Assembly: GCA_027596195.1 (NCBI GenBank)
Contig: JADGJG010000908.1
Location: 1 to 11,073 of the forward strand
DNA length: 11,073 nt
Source: Podochytrium sp. JEL0797
Lineage: Eukaryota; Chytridiomycota; Chytridiomycetes; Chytridiales; Chytriomycetaceae
Reading direction: 5' to 3'
Shown here: positions 1 to 8,404 of the stretch, piece after piece
Layout: every line of letters begins with the position of its first letter
Numbering within the stretch: the first letter of the stretch is position 1
Notes under the pieces: model-generated
Told to the model about the DNA's origin: nothing
The model's database searches: none
The model's input: only the letters and a program-made list of their open reading frames with translations
Position numbers and translations under genes: made by a program

Positions 1-2
1 CT

Positions 3-377
3 CGTTCTTCTAAAATTCTCAAAATCCCCAAAGACAGGACCACGAGACACTCGATTGTCGAATCGGGTTCTCTCCTGCTCCGCAAGATCACGCGCCCAAG
101 CAAGGTCAGGATTATGCATCAAAATACATCCAAACCCGGCCAACACAAGCGAGAAGCCACGTGCAAGCGGTGCGACTGCAAAAAGAATGGTGGGACCCAT
201 GCGATCGTGTATTGCCCAGACGGCTTCCATCCGCTATTCCGAGGAGCTCCAGTTTATCCTGCAAGTCCAGAGACAAGAGAGCTCTTCAAAAACCAGATGT
301 TTGAGCATCCATCGAAACATGCTCAGGTCGCTTGCGTGTCTGAAAATTGTAAGCCGAAACCGCCGAGAAAGCGTTGA
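3..377 (+). CDS. Cys-rich basic C-terminal protein fragment, unidentified
   Basis: This frame is open from the left edge of the window to a TGA at 375-377, so it is probably the 3' end of a longer gene. An internal ATG at 114 would give an 87-residue protein. The tail is basic (it ends KPPRKR) and carries a Cys/His cluster: CKRCDC, then a Cys 13 residues on (IVYC), a few His residues and two late Cys (ACVSENC). Cys-rich tails after a catalytic core are known in piggyBac-like and other DDE transposases. A broken recombinase gene lies just downstream, so a transposase tail is a possible reading, but I do not recognise the family. The antisense frame at 234-434 is a shadow. No intron signal is obvious. 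The call that this is coding is moderate and the identity is unknown. Confidence 0.35.
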   Translation, partial: RSSKILKIPKDRTTRHSIVESGSLLLRKITRPSKVRIMHQNTSKPGQHKREATCKRCDCKKNGGTHAIVYCPDGFHPLFRGAPVYPASPETRELFKNQMFEHPSKHAQVACVSENCKPKPPRKR

Positions 378-474
378 AAAATAAAATGCGTGCATCGACT
401 CCTTACTTTTTATATCCCGTTTATTACATGACATAAGCCCCTCAATTTATCCGCACTATTTACGTCATGCAATG

Positions 475-495
475 TCCTACACCGAAGGTGTAGGA
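475..495. repeat. Perfect hairpin, 9-bp arms, 3-nt loop
   Basis: TCCTACACC and GGTGTAGGA form a perfect inverted repeat around GAA. It lies about 100 bp downstream of one reading frame and about 100 bp upstream of the recombinase start at 599. It could be an RNA hairpin at the 3' end of the first gene, a regulatory operator, or a recombinase binding site. Nothing in the sequence decides between these. Confidence 0.7.
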
Positions 496-598
496 TATTG
501 CTCGTTATTTTTCTTATCTTTTCATTTCCCAAATTACGCGTTTCAAAACAAATAACGATGTTGAAACGATTTCACAATTCATTTTGTTTGTTTCAATT

Positions 599-1439
599 AT
601 GGAATTAGAAGCATTGCTTTCGCAAGCCGTTGCCGGGGCCCCATTGAATGATACTAGTGGCTATTGGGTGTGCTATTTGCGTCAAAGTGTCGACAGGACG
701 AGTGGATCGCTCGCCCAGCAACACACTGCCTGCTTGCAGACTCTGCGGGTGATGGTCTGAAACTACATGAAACCGTGTACTCTGACATTGATTCTGGCGC
801 GAATTCCAACCGCCCCGCGTTGCTCGCAGCCTTGGCGATTGTCAAAAACGATCCACTCGCACGAGGCCTTATCACCTTTAAAGTCGATCGCCTCTCGCGC
901 AATGTCGGTGAGCCTGCTCAAATAATCGAAACGCTCGTCAAATCTGCGAAGGGATATCTGTCCGCCTCGGAGCCCGACATGCACTTTGGTCCGGGTTCTG
1001 ACCAAAATACTCGCGGAAGCACGAAAAACATGAAAATCGAACTGAAAGTCCGTTTTAGGCATCCAAGCTTATTACTCTGACCGTGAAATCGGCCGTCGCC
1101 CATATTGAGCGCATCAATACCGGAGAAACGACTAAAAAGAGCAACGATGCTCCATTCGGATACATATTCTGTCAACGATTTGCTGGAGATCGACCTCAAA
1201 GATTTGGTTTCCTCCTCCATCAATTCACTCGTGAAGAAAAGATCCTCGTCATTCCGTTTCCACCTGAGCGTATTCAAGCAGCAAGTGCATTTGCATTCTT
1301 CTTACATTGTGAATCTTCTAAAATCAAGCCTCAACCAGCTGCTCTTTACGATTGGGTTGTCAAAGCCGGAATGTATGCTGATTGCCGTGTTCAAGGTAGT
1401 GAGCGTGAGTACCGATGCTTTCCACTTGAAACTGGCTAA
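599..1439 (+). pseudogene. Decayed serine recombinase (resolvase/invertase family)
   Basis: Serine recombinases cut and rejoin DNA through a catalytic serine. From the ATG at 599 the frame gives a Y-L-R-Q-S-V-D-R motif, with the putative catalytic Ser codon at 686, and stops at TGA 758-760. A one-base shift near 740-750 moves into the next frame, which carries SDIDSG, an RP, and KVDRLSRNVGE. These are the standard order of resolvase N-terminal motifs. Around 1002 the likely frame changes again (TKILAEARKT) and is cut by two in-frame TGA codons (1031, 1040), both readable as CGA-to-TGA changes. A further shift near 1090 leads to a segment with GETTKKSNDAPFGY, like the start of the 'Recombinase' domain of large serine recombinases, and runs to TAA at 1437-1439. 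Family identity is well supported by motif order. The exact subfamily and the end of the gene are not. As it stands the gene cannot make a full protein. Confidence 0.75.
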
Positions 1440-1654
1440 TTATATCAAAGGATCTCGAACGCAAAAGATCAAAAACTCCTCGCGGAACATCAAATCTTTC
1501 TCCGCACGCCTTCGTCAGTTGGGCCAATTGAATGAATTTGTACACGCCGTTATTTCTGGGAGGTGTTGAACTCTGGGAACTTACGACGAGTGAAGTGGCA
1601 CAGATTTGAACGATCGATGGGGGGTGGGGTTGGATCGCAGCGGCAGAATTTTCT

Positions 1655-1677
1655 AAGATTAAAAGATTTTTAATCTT
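1655..1677. repeat. Perfect hairpin, 10-bp AT-rich arms, 3-nt loop
   Basis: AAGATTAAAA and TTTTAATCTT pair perfectly around GAT. The structure lies about 215 bp beyond the last readable part of the recombinase remnant. Its geometry resembles the hairpin at 475-495 (3-nt loop) but the sequence is unrelated. Confidence 0.7.
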
Positions 1678-1768
1678 GTTTTGATTAAACACCCGCGATC
1701 TCAATCACGGATGCGATTTTGATGGCGTTTGATGTCTATTTTATAAAATTTTATTCATTTGATCACAT

Positions 1769-1866
1769 AAATTGGTGGCGACCTTTTGAAGCCGACGTTT
1801 GGTGAGTTGGTGGTGGTGGGGTGCCACCATTTGGTGGTAACTTGGTGGCCTCCAGCCACCAAATTT
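1769..1866. repeat. TTGGTGGC motif cluster with inverted copies
   Basis: TTGGTGGC occurs at 1772-1779 and 1842-1849, and its inverse GCCACCAA at 1855-1862. Further partial copies (GTGCCACCA, TTTGGTGG, TTGGTGG) lie between. The copies at 1842 and 1855 form an 8-bp hairpin with a 5-nt loop, and the outermost pair brackets about 90 bp. This could be a small inverted-repeat element or clustered protein-binding sites. No clear target-site duplication is visible. Confidence 0.5.
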
Positions 1867-2352
1867 GAGTGGGATGAAAACAAAAAGAAGCTGTTCATTG
1901 TATATCGTTGGGCCACTACTAAGTCGAGGCACGAGTTTTGGAAATCGCAAACCGACAACTAATAACCGATCGACTTTCAACTCCCATGACGATTTTTTCA
2001 ACCCGTTTTCAGTAAAGTCTGGGATTGGTTAGCGTTCTGCAAAGTGTGGCGTTTCATGCACTGTTGCTCGCGTTTGACGCGTTTCCCTTTTTGATGATAC
2101 ACGCGGATTAAATTATCATTTCTCTTTTAAAGGAAATTATACCACCAAACAACGTCTATTGGATTTCTGGTGAGCCGTGGACAGCAGTGATAACGTCGTT
2201 CTGATGTGAACGCGGCAACTTGGTTTCCGAAAGTGCCACAGTAATTAAAAGGAAAACGAGAAGCCAGCTTCATTAAATTAAAATTGAAATACGCTGATAC
2301 AAATGAGAATGAAAAATGAAATATCAATGATTGCGGTTCGGAGAATAGAGTT

Positions 2353-4165
2353 TCACAACACCCACACAAGGATCAGGAGAGCAACATGGGATCCCATGAC
2401 GGCAGTGGCACCGTTGGCCAAAAGGTTCTTCAGGGCATTGGGGCTGCTCGAACCGGGAGCCTGGTAAACCGCTGGTGCCACTGGCGCGGGTGCAGCAACT
2501 GCCACGATTGGGGCAGCAGGGGCAATTGGACTCGCTGGAGCAGGGGCGACTGGGGGGATAGCGACTGGGGCGACAGCAACTTGGGCAGCTGCGGTGGAAG
2601 CGACTGGGGCAACAGCAAGTGGGGGGATAGCGACTGGGGCGGCAGCAACTTGGGCAGCTGCGGTGGAAGCGGCTGGGGCAACAGCAAGTGGGGCAACAGC
2701 AAGTGGAGAAACAGCAAGTGTGGCAGCAGCAACTGGGACGGCAGCGTTGTATGCGGGTGGAGCAGGGGCAGCAGCAACTGGGACGGGGATATTGGAGTCA
2801 GCAACTGGAGCTACAGCAATGGGGGCCAAGATGGGTGCCGTCGCGGGAGGAGCAGCACCCGCAATGAGAGGCGCAAGAGGAAGTGGAGCGACTGGATTTG
2901 GAAGTGCGGCAGGAGCTCCACCAACGGGAACAGGAAGCGCGTTTGGAAGTACTGGCACAGGAGGAACCGTAGCACCAACAGCAGCTGGAGCAACGGCAAC
3001 AGGAACGCCAGCGGGTGCGATAACTTGCTGATCCGCGGAGTTCTTGTTAAAACCAGGGTCGATTAATGGGGCGATGGGTGCGACCGGAATAGCGATTGGG
3101 CCAGCTGGAACAAGGACCGGTGCGGCAATCGCTGGGTTCGCCAAGCACGTAGTGTAATCGTTAGGGCCGAATCCGATTGCTGGCGAAACGTTCATGACGA
3201 CACCCTGTCCCAAATATTGGGCAAACGGCGACAAGGAGCCTGGCACGTAGTTACCCATGATGTTGTCCTCCTCCTCGGGAACCATCCAATTATCACCCTG
3301 CCCGTAACAAAGACCAGTTCCGCCGTTAGAGGTAGGGACCGTGATGGTGGCCATCCAATTAAGAGAGTCCATAGAAACTGAAATTCCGTTGGCGGTGGTG
3401 ACGGTGGCTTTCTGGTTGACCATTTGCGAGCAGGTGAGACCGTTGGTGTTGGGGCTGATAACTTTGACTTTCGGTGTATCATCATCTATTTTACCGATCG
3501 CAATAATGCTGTCCATGTAGCGCACGGAGACGGAATTGATGCAATACTCGGGTGACCCTGCTATGCATGGGGATTGGCTCCCTATAACCACAACACTTGG
3601 GGACTAATTGAAAAAATGAGAACGCAAAAGGGTAGAATGAAACAAAGGCATTACCTTGTAGTAATAAAATTCACCTGCACCTACGAAGGTATAGGTCTGC
3701 CCTTCAAAGGTCGTGAAAATGGGATCACCATTAACGGTACATGTGGCACTGCCACCACCATCGCCGTTGACGCCTCCATCAGTGTGAGTGAAGGGGTAAG
3801 AAGCCGTGCATCTGTCGATGTTGACGGCACAAGGAGCGTCGATATCGACCTCGATTGAGTTGACCGCCGCGCCGAGTGCGCCTCCGTGGGCCGTGATGGT
3901 GACGGTCTGAGGAGTGGCCCAGTTCTCTGACGAGAAAGACACGATGGGGGTGTTCATTTGCAATCCGGGAAGCTTGAACGCGGCACGGATCATGCCGTGA
4001 GGTTGCTTGGTCAAGGCCACAGTGAATGTGGCGCCGCCAACAGAGGAGTCGTAGGTCAATGCAGGTGGGTTGAATACGAATGCAGATGCAGCCCCGCTAC
4101 AATCTTGGCCTTGCGCCACTGCGACATGAGAGACCAGCAAGTGCAATGAGAGTAGTGAATTTCAT
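2353..4165 (-). CDS. Secreted VWD-domain protein with Pro/Ala/Val stalk and GPI-type tail
   Basis: Two exons: 4165-3655 and 3603-2353, with a 51-nt GTAATG...TTAG intron at 3654-3604 in phase 0. The product is about 586 residues. The N-terminus from ATG 4165 is a signal peptide (MKFTTLIALA, then AVAQ as a likely cleavage region). Next is a beta-rich segment like Calx-beta (FTVALTKQPHG; WATPQTVTIT). A von Willebrand type D domain starts near residue 142: CTVNGDPIFTTFEGQTYTF, later GLCYGQGDN where the family has GLCGNxDG. The intron splits this domain, and both halves match it. After about residue 290 comes a long Pro/Ala/Val-rich stalk with a 23-residue tandem repeat. The C-terminus has small residues (GSSSPNA) followed by a hydrophobic end (VALLILVWVL), as in GPI-anchored wall proteins. 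One base too many, or a tiny intron, lies just after the signal-peptide start and breaks the frame. Likely role: cell-surface or adhesion protein, inferred from architecture only. Confidence 0.8.
2551..2688 (-). repeat. 69-bp tandem duplication in the coding region
   Basis: Two adjacent 69-bp copies (2551-2619 and 2620-2688) differ at only a few bases. They encode two 23-residue units of the form PPLAVAPVASTAAAQVAVAP plus three residues in the stalk of the VWD protein. Shorter Ala/Pro/Val repeats flank them. The length keeps the reading frame, so copy number could vary between strains without breaking the protein. Confidence 0.85.
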
Positions 4166-4202
4166 TTTGTTTGTGGTTCTCTCAACGATGCATTGCCCTC
4201 GC

Positions 4203-4208
4203 TTTATA
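4203..4208 (-). promoter_or_regulatory. TATA box of the VWD-protein gene
   Basis: TATAAA reads on the minus strand, ending 37 bp upstream of the ATG at 4165. The leader then runs through ACAAACAAA directly into the ATG, a favourable A-rich fungal start context. A start of transcription about 30 bp downstream would leave a very short 5' leader. Confidence 0.5.
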
Positions 4209-4672
4209 CCGAATCTATATTGCATAATTTCGAAATAGTTTATTATTCAAATTTCGTAAAGTTCAAATCATTTTTTTTAAATTGGTTTGCAATTACTAGT
4301 TTCGTTTCTCGTGTTTGGGTAATTAAAGTGTATTATGCAATGGGAATGTGTTTGTAAACGATTATTATTTTGCAATTACCTATTAGTTCTTTTCGTTTCT
4401 TCTTTCTTTAGGCAATCAATGAGATGAATAGATTGGGAAAATTTCTCCAGCGCACAGGTTTTAAGTACTCCCACAGTAAGGAAATCAAATGACCCCATGA
4501 CGCCAAAAGTACCGCTGATTAATTTTAGGTTGATAATCTGCTTCAAAGTTTCATCCATTACCGTGATTACTCTTTTTAATTATTTTCATTTTTCACTCCA
4601 ACGTTTCAAGAGATGGCTGCAAAATTTTGGTAAGAAATGCAAGCCGCCAGGTGATTTTATGGCCTGCAATTC
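4209..4672. other. AT-rich interval between two minus-strand genes
   Basis: This holds the upstream region of the VWD-protein gene. A 60-codon minus frame (4558 to 4376) ends at AACTAATAG followed by GTAATT and could be a 3' exon of the C2H2 gene. No clear splice donor joins it to the frame ending at 4673, so I do not call it a gene. Confidence 0.4.
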
Positions 4673-5137
4673 CTATGGTTGCGTCAAGTGCTGGGGAACA
4701 TTTACACATTCTAAGTGACACTTGCGCGCCAAATCGTTGACGAATACCCACTTGCCAATCTTGCGTCGTTTGCTCGCTGGCGATGGAGGGTCGAGTTTCA
4801 AAGCCTTCCGGATTCTCGGATCTTCAGCCAGTCGTCCAGGTGTTGGACTTCCATCCTTCCACAGTCGAAACAAACTCCGCCGTGTCACGAGAGCTGTTGT
4901 GACGAATAGAGTTGACAAGTGCATGGCGAACATCTCCATTAAGTGGACCGCAGGAGTCGAATTCGCTTCCAGCGTGCGCCAGAAGGTGTAGTTTTTGAAT
5001 GTGGGGATATAGCATTGTAATTCAATGGGGGGATTGCGATTGATATTGCGAACGTGGGAATGTTTGAGAAGACTTTGCGGGCACCCGAAAGCTTTGCTGC
5101 AGAGTGGACAGATCCAAGGATCGTGGACATAGTTCAT
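4673..5137 (-). CDS. Small C2H2-type zinc-finger protein
   Basis: The 154-residue frame starts at ATG 5137. Residues 10-28 (CPLCSKAFGCPQSLLKHSH) look like the start of a C2H2 finger: C-x2-C, the conserved F and L positions, then His. However, the two His are only one residue apart instead of the usual three to five, so either a later residue completes the site or the finger is degenerate. Near residue 120 a basic patch (ASKRRKIGK) could be a nuclear import signal. A second frame overlapping 4824-5015 also reads like protein, which hints at a one-base shift or an unrecognised intron in the middle. It lies about 145 bp downstream of the neighbouring minus gene. Role in transcription is only inferred from the finger. 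Confidence 0.45.
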   Translation of the reverse strand: MNYVHDPWICPLCSKAFGCPQSLLKHSHVRNINRNPPIELQCYIPTFKNYTFWRTLEANSTPAVHLMEMFAMHLSTLFVTTALVTRRSLFRLWKDGSPTPGRLAEDPRIRKALKLDPPSPASKRRKIGKWVFVNDLARKCHLECVNVPQHLTQP

Positions 5138-5282
5138 ATTCTTGTTTATTTTTTTCTTTTCGCGAAACGCGCTTTTTTTTGATTCAAAGTCGAGCCACGC
5201 GTTGTGTAGTGGTTGTTTATTCGCGAAAACCGATTCAGAATTTACGAGCTGCCATATCAGAGAGAATTTAAGATGCGACCTT

Positions 5283-6081
5283 TCAACACCGCTTCCTCAA
5301 AGATACAGCGTCATTCTCCTCATCATTCGCATCCAACGACACACCCTCATTCTCATCCTCATTTGCATCGAAGGATACAACCTCAATCTCAGCAACATCC
5401 GCATCAAAAGTCACAACCTTGATCCCGCGTACACCTGCGACCCTCCTCTCCATCCCCCTCCCATTCCTCAACACGCCCTTCAACCCCTCCACCTTCCCAT
5501 ACGGAACCACACCCCCAAGCCACATCCCCCAATCCCGCACCCACCGCCTCCAATCTTCAAACCACAACCGCGCCGTCACTTCCCCCAAATCCTCCGCAAC
5601 CTGCGCTTCCAACGCGTCCACAAACTTGACGATGTACTGCATCTTTGCCTGTTTCACAAACGCTGCGTATTTAGCGTCGGGATCGATGGGAGGGGTGGTG
5701 TCACTGGCCCGGAGGCTGCGACGCAGGGAAGCGAGTTGACAGCGGGCGAGGAAGAGGTCGAATCGATCCATGAGGCGCGCGAGGACGGCAGACGGAGAGT
5801 ATCCTCTGGTACGATCGAGGGAGGCTTTCCATGAGGCGAAGGAGTAAGGCGGTGAGTTTCTGCGTCGGCGTCCCATGTTTTTCAATTTGAATGTGAGGTT
5901 CAGAGTTGCCTTGGTAATCCAACCCTTGTCCCATATGCGAAAATTTGAAAGGCAACTCATACTCGTGATCAGATGGGTCAGGGTGTGGCGCCGACAAAAT
6001 CTGCTTCAACAAGCGAGCTTGCATACACAATTGAAGTTTTTTGATGGAGCAATCGTGAATACAAAGAACCAACTGAGCCAT
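5283..6081 (-). CDS. Unrecognised protein with a frame jump and acidic repeat tail
   Basis: From ATG 6081 one frame reads MAQLVLCIHDCSIKKLQLCM and continues through a leucine-rich stretch (KLTALLLRLMESL) near 5820. The overlapping frame, shifted by one base, then gives a helical, Trp-rich middle (RLWFEDWRRWVRDWGMW) and an acidic tail, ending at TGA 5283-5285. The most natural product joins the two near 5815, which needs one base removed. I see no intron that would do this. Alternatively the second frame starts on its own at ATG 5876 (MGRRRRN) or 5960. The tail has three 12-residue units of the type VSFDANEDENEG. I do not recognise the family. Coding status is likely, given about 270 residues of low-ambiguity sequence. 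Confidence 0.45.
5306..5415 (-). repeat. 36-bp tandem repeat, about three copies
   Basis: Three degenerate 36-bp units encode VTFDADVAEIEV, VSFDANEDENEG and VSLDANDEENDA in the acidic tail of the minus-strand gene. Unit boundaries are approximate. Confidence 0.7.
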
Positions 6082-6511
6082 TCTGATTTTCGCGGTTGTT
6101 GCGCTCGGGATCCATCACCAGCTTGAAACCCAATCCGTTGCTCACTGCTTCTGACCAGCGCACAAGATCGTTGTGATGCTTTGCCTACTGCATGGCGTGA
6201 TGCAAAACACAGGGGAATGTGGCGGGTTGCAGAAACGGAATCACGTCTCACTCTAGACTTGCGAATTGCATCGAATCGGCTATTCAAAATATAAGTAATC
6301 CAAACGAAGATCGAAAAAAGATAGATAAGCAACAACAATAATAAATGGCTGCCTGCTTTCCTCCCAAAAATCAAAATCACGTGTGAGAGATGAGTATCCC
6401 CACCTGAGGTGACGGCGACAACGCGTGTGGAGTCACCGAGGACGAATCGTGCGAAGATTGACAGTAAAGATTTGCAAAACCCCCCGCACCGCGTTCGGCC
6501 CACAAAAGAAG

Positions 6512-6788
6512 ATGGCTTTCAACAGCACCACTCTTGCTATGCAGGACCAAAAAACCCAGCAAACGCTTGCGATTGGGATTAGATTTGGGATCGTGGCGCC
6601 GATGGGAATCTCTGGGTTCACGGCTTCACTGGGCAAAACTTCAACCGATACATTTCACCATGGCGTTTTTCAATCTGTTTTCAGTACTTTATCAAGTAGC
6701 AAGCGTGTTTTTGTACTCTGGGATGATGGTGGGTACGCAGTGTGGTGTTATTGGGGTGTTGCAGAATGTCGTGTTTCATACAATGAGA

Positions 6789-6833
<45 letters not shown>

Positions 6834-7357
6834 GAGGCCGGGGATGGCGCCGGTTGTCGGCGGACGCGTTCGAACGCGTTCGAACCGGTCACGTGATGTC
6901 GGCCGACAGACCGGTGCCAAAAATGAGGAAAAAATTTTGGACTTCGAAAAATAATGAATGGGAATCGCGAGACCTCCTAACAAACAAAACTTTGAAACAA
7001 TGCAACGAGCCGCCGCGAAGAGTCTTTTCTTTAACCCCTGCCACGTCGGCTGGAACCCCCTCAAGCGCTGTCCATCCATACTCGAGTCTTCCGTCAACCT
7101 CCAGCCTTTCATCTCCACCTGCCATGTCTGGTGGAACATCTTCACTACCTCTCCACCCAGTTACAACTGCTGTTCTTGGAGATTTGACAAGCTCGGCGAA
7201 GAGAAAGAATGGCGAGAAAGCTCGTGTTGTGTCCAAGAGAAAGGGACCTGCATGTGACGCGTGCAGAACCAACAGAACCAAATGTGACGGCAGCAGGAAT
7301 TCATGTTCATATTTTATTACTTCTCAACCTCCTCTTACGAATTTTTTTAAAAAATAA
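6512..7357 (+). CDS. Protein with a truncated fungal Zn(II)2Cys6 DNA-binding cluster
   Basis: One frame is open from 6425 to TAA 7355-7357. Possible starts are ATG 6512 (MAFNSTTLAM) and ATG 6896 (MSADRPVPKM). The later one avoids the GA microsatellite, which would otherwise encode an Arg/Glu run, and follows a motif-rich promoter-like stretch. From about 7037 the protein is Ser/Pro/Thr-rich with an imperfect 81-bp duplication (starts at 7037 and 7118). A basic KRKGPACDACRTNRTKC motif follows, with Cys codons at 7253, 7262, 7283 and 7304. This matches the first four ligands of a Zn2Cys6 transcription-factor cluster. The expected next Cys (C-S-N-C) reads C-S-Y-F, and the frame stops 17 residues later. 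There is no GT donor at that point to continue in another exon. It is either a broken factor or a 3'-truncated copy. Confidence 0.45.
6785..6830. repeat. GA dinucleotide microsatellite
   Basis: A 46-bp, nearly pure (GA)n tract with one interruption near 6800. If it lies in the mRNA it encodes alternating Arg and Glu in two frames. It sits just upstream of the palindrome cluster at 6864-6916. Confidence 0.95.
6864..6916. promoter_or_regulatory. Dense palindrome cluster (ACGCGT, TTCGAA, TCACGTGA)
   Basis: Within 53 bp lie two ACGCGT sites (6864, 6874) alternating with two TTCGAA sites, an E-box TCACGTGA (6889-6896), the 12-bp palindrome TGTCGGCCGACA (6897-6908), and two ACCGGT sites. In fungi ACGCGT is the MCB element bound by MBF, and CACGTG is bound by bHLH factors. 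The ATG at 6896 overlaps the E-box end, so if these are promoter sites the true start is downstream or the sites lie in the leader. Confidence 0.45.
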
Positions 7358-8370
7358 ATAAGAATGTTATGATTAATAAGCGGACGCGGCGGAGATCTCC
7401 TCTCCGGGCGCCATATCCACCAGCCCGGTGGTGGTGGGGCCATTTCCCGTTTTTTTGTCGAAATTTTTGGGGGGAGGAGCCCTGGTCCCTTAAAACACCC
7501 GGAAGGGCGGGATACAAGCGATCAGGGGGGCAAGGGAGGGAGAGAGTGTAAGAGAGCAAAGAGTGTCTGTCACGATGGAGTAGACAGTCTGCGCCCCTTA
7601 GCAAATGAGTGCGGGATGGGAATGACGGAGCAGAGTCGAGGGGGGCGTGGAAAAGGTGCGAGCGACATTGTTTTCTCAACCCTTTTTCTGGCTTGTATTA
7701 ACATCCCACTTCCCCTCCCTTCGAAATCGAATCAATTCAGCAAGACAACGCAGCTCGAGTGCGATGGGAGAGGTGCAACGAGAGAGCGAGCACTGGATTG
7801 GGCAGCGCGCAGATAGCCGATGTGGTTTTGGACACCCTCGCGGCAAAGGAGTTCGGACTCGATGGATCCAATACCAGAGCGCTCCCACAATCCATCAACA
7901 CGAGTCGATGCATCTGGAGAGTGCGTGGCATGGTCGTTGTGGCCAGTGGGATGCGAGATTGTCGCAGGATCGAAAACGCCCCTTGCCCCTCGCACTTTCG
8001 AAACACGCCCCCAATACCACCCAGCGAATCCCCCGCGCAACAAAAACGTGGATCACAATCAGAAGAAGCGTGTCAAAGCGTGGGAGAGTATGAATCGAAC
8101 AAATAAACAAACGATCAAAAAACTTCGGACTTCTTGGCACAACCGACATACACAGCTGGGCATCCCAATCCCCATTCCCCACACATCAATCACGGCATAT
8201 CATGCATAAATATGCTCTAGAAATGTAGAGAAGCCAAACGTGCGATATGTCAATACACCCAAACGCGTTTGAATCGGTGGCGTTTTTTTGTCCGAGCGAA
8301 ATAAAATGTAAAAAAAATCTTAGAAATTAACTCCATTCTCGCTCCTATTCGAGCGGAATATTAAAAAGTA
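7358..8370. other. About 1 kb without an assignable gene
   Basis: GC-rich at the left, AT-rich at the right. Several mid-sized frames overlap between 7616 and 8209 on both strands. The plus frame at 7759-8106 has a protein-like stretch (AQIADVVLDTLAAKEFGLDG) but no family I recognise and no ATG start. No tRNA or intron signal was found. It could hold the promoter or first exons of the EH-domain gene. Confidence 0.5.
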
Positions 8371-8404
8371 GGTTGTGGGTGGGTTGGCGCGCGGGTGGGC
8401 GCGT

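Larger units (their letters stand above)
1440..2352. other. AT-rich interval without a convincing gene
   Basis: Short frames exist on both strands (for example 1360-1704 minus, 1741-2001 minus, 2127-2369 minus), but none has a recognisable motif or a plausible intron model. The interval holds the hairpin at 1655-1677 and the TTGGTGGC cluster at 1769-1866. Its right end is the 3' flank of the VWD-protein gene. Confidence 0.6.

Noticed and set aside
2386..3066. Long plus-strand frames (also 2594-3031) rich in Gly, Ser, Trp, Ala and Thr
   Set aside because: They are the antisense of the Pro/Ala/Val repeat stalk of the VWD protein. Their regularity comes from the coding repeats on the other strand.
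5142..5834. 230-residue plus-strand frame with His/Pro runs
   Set aside because: Its composition mirrors the acidic repeat tail of the minus gene, and it has no recognisable motif.
6006..6503. Minus frame with a hydrophobic stretch resembling a membrane segment
   Set aside because: It overlaps the start of the better-supported minus gene at 6081 and the AT-rich flank. The hydrophobic run comes from low-complexity TTG/ATT-rich DNA.
6876..6886. TTCGAACC resembling a tRNA B box
   Set aside because: There is no A box or cloverleaf upstream. The sequence is part of the ACGCGT/TTCGAA alternation.
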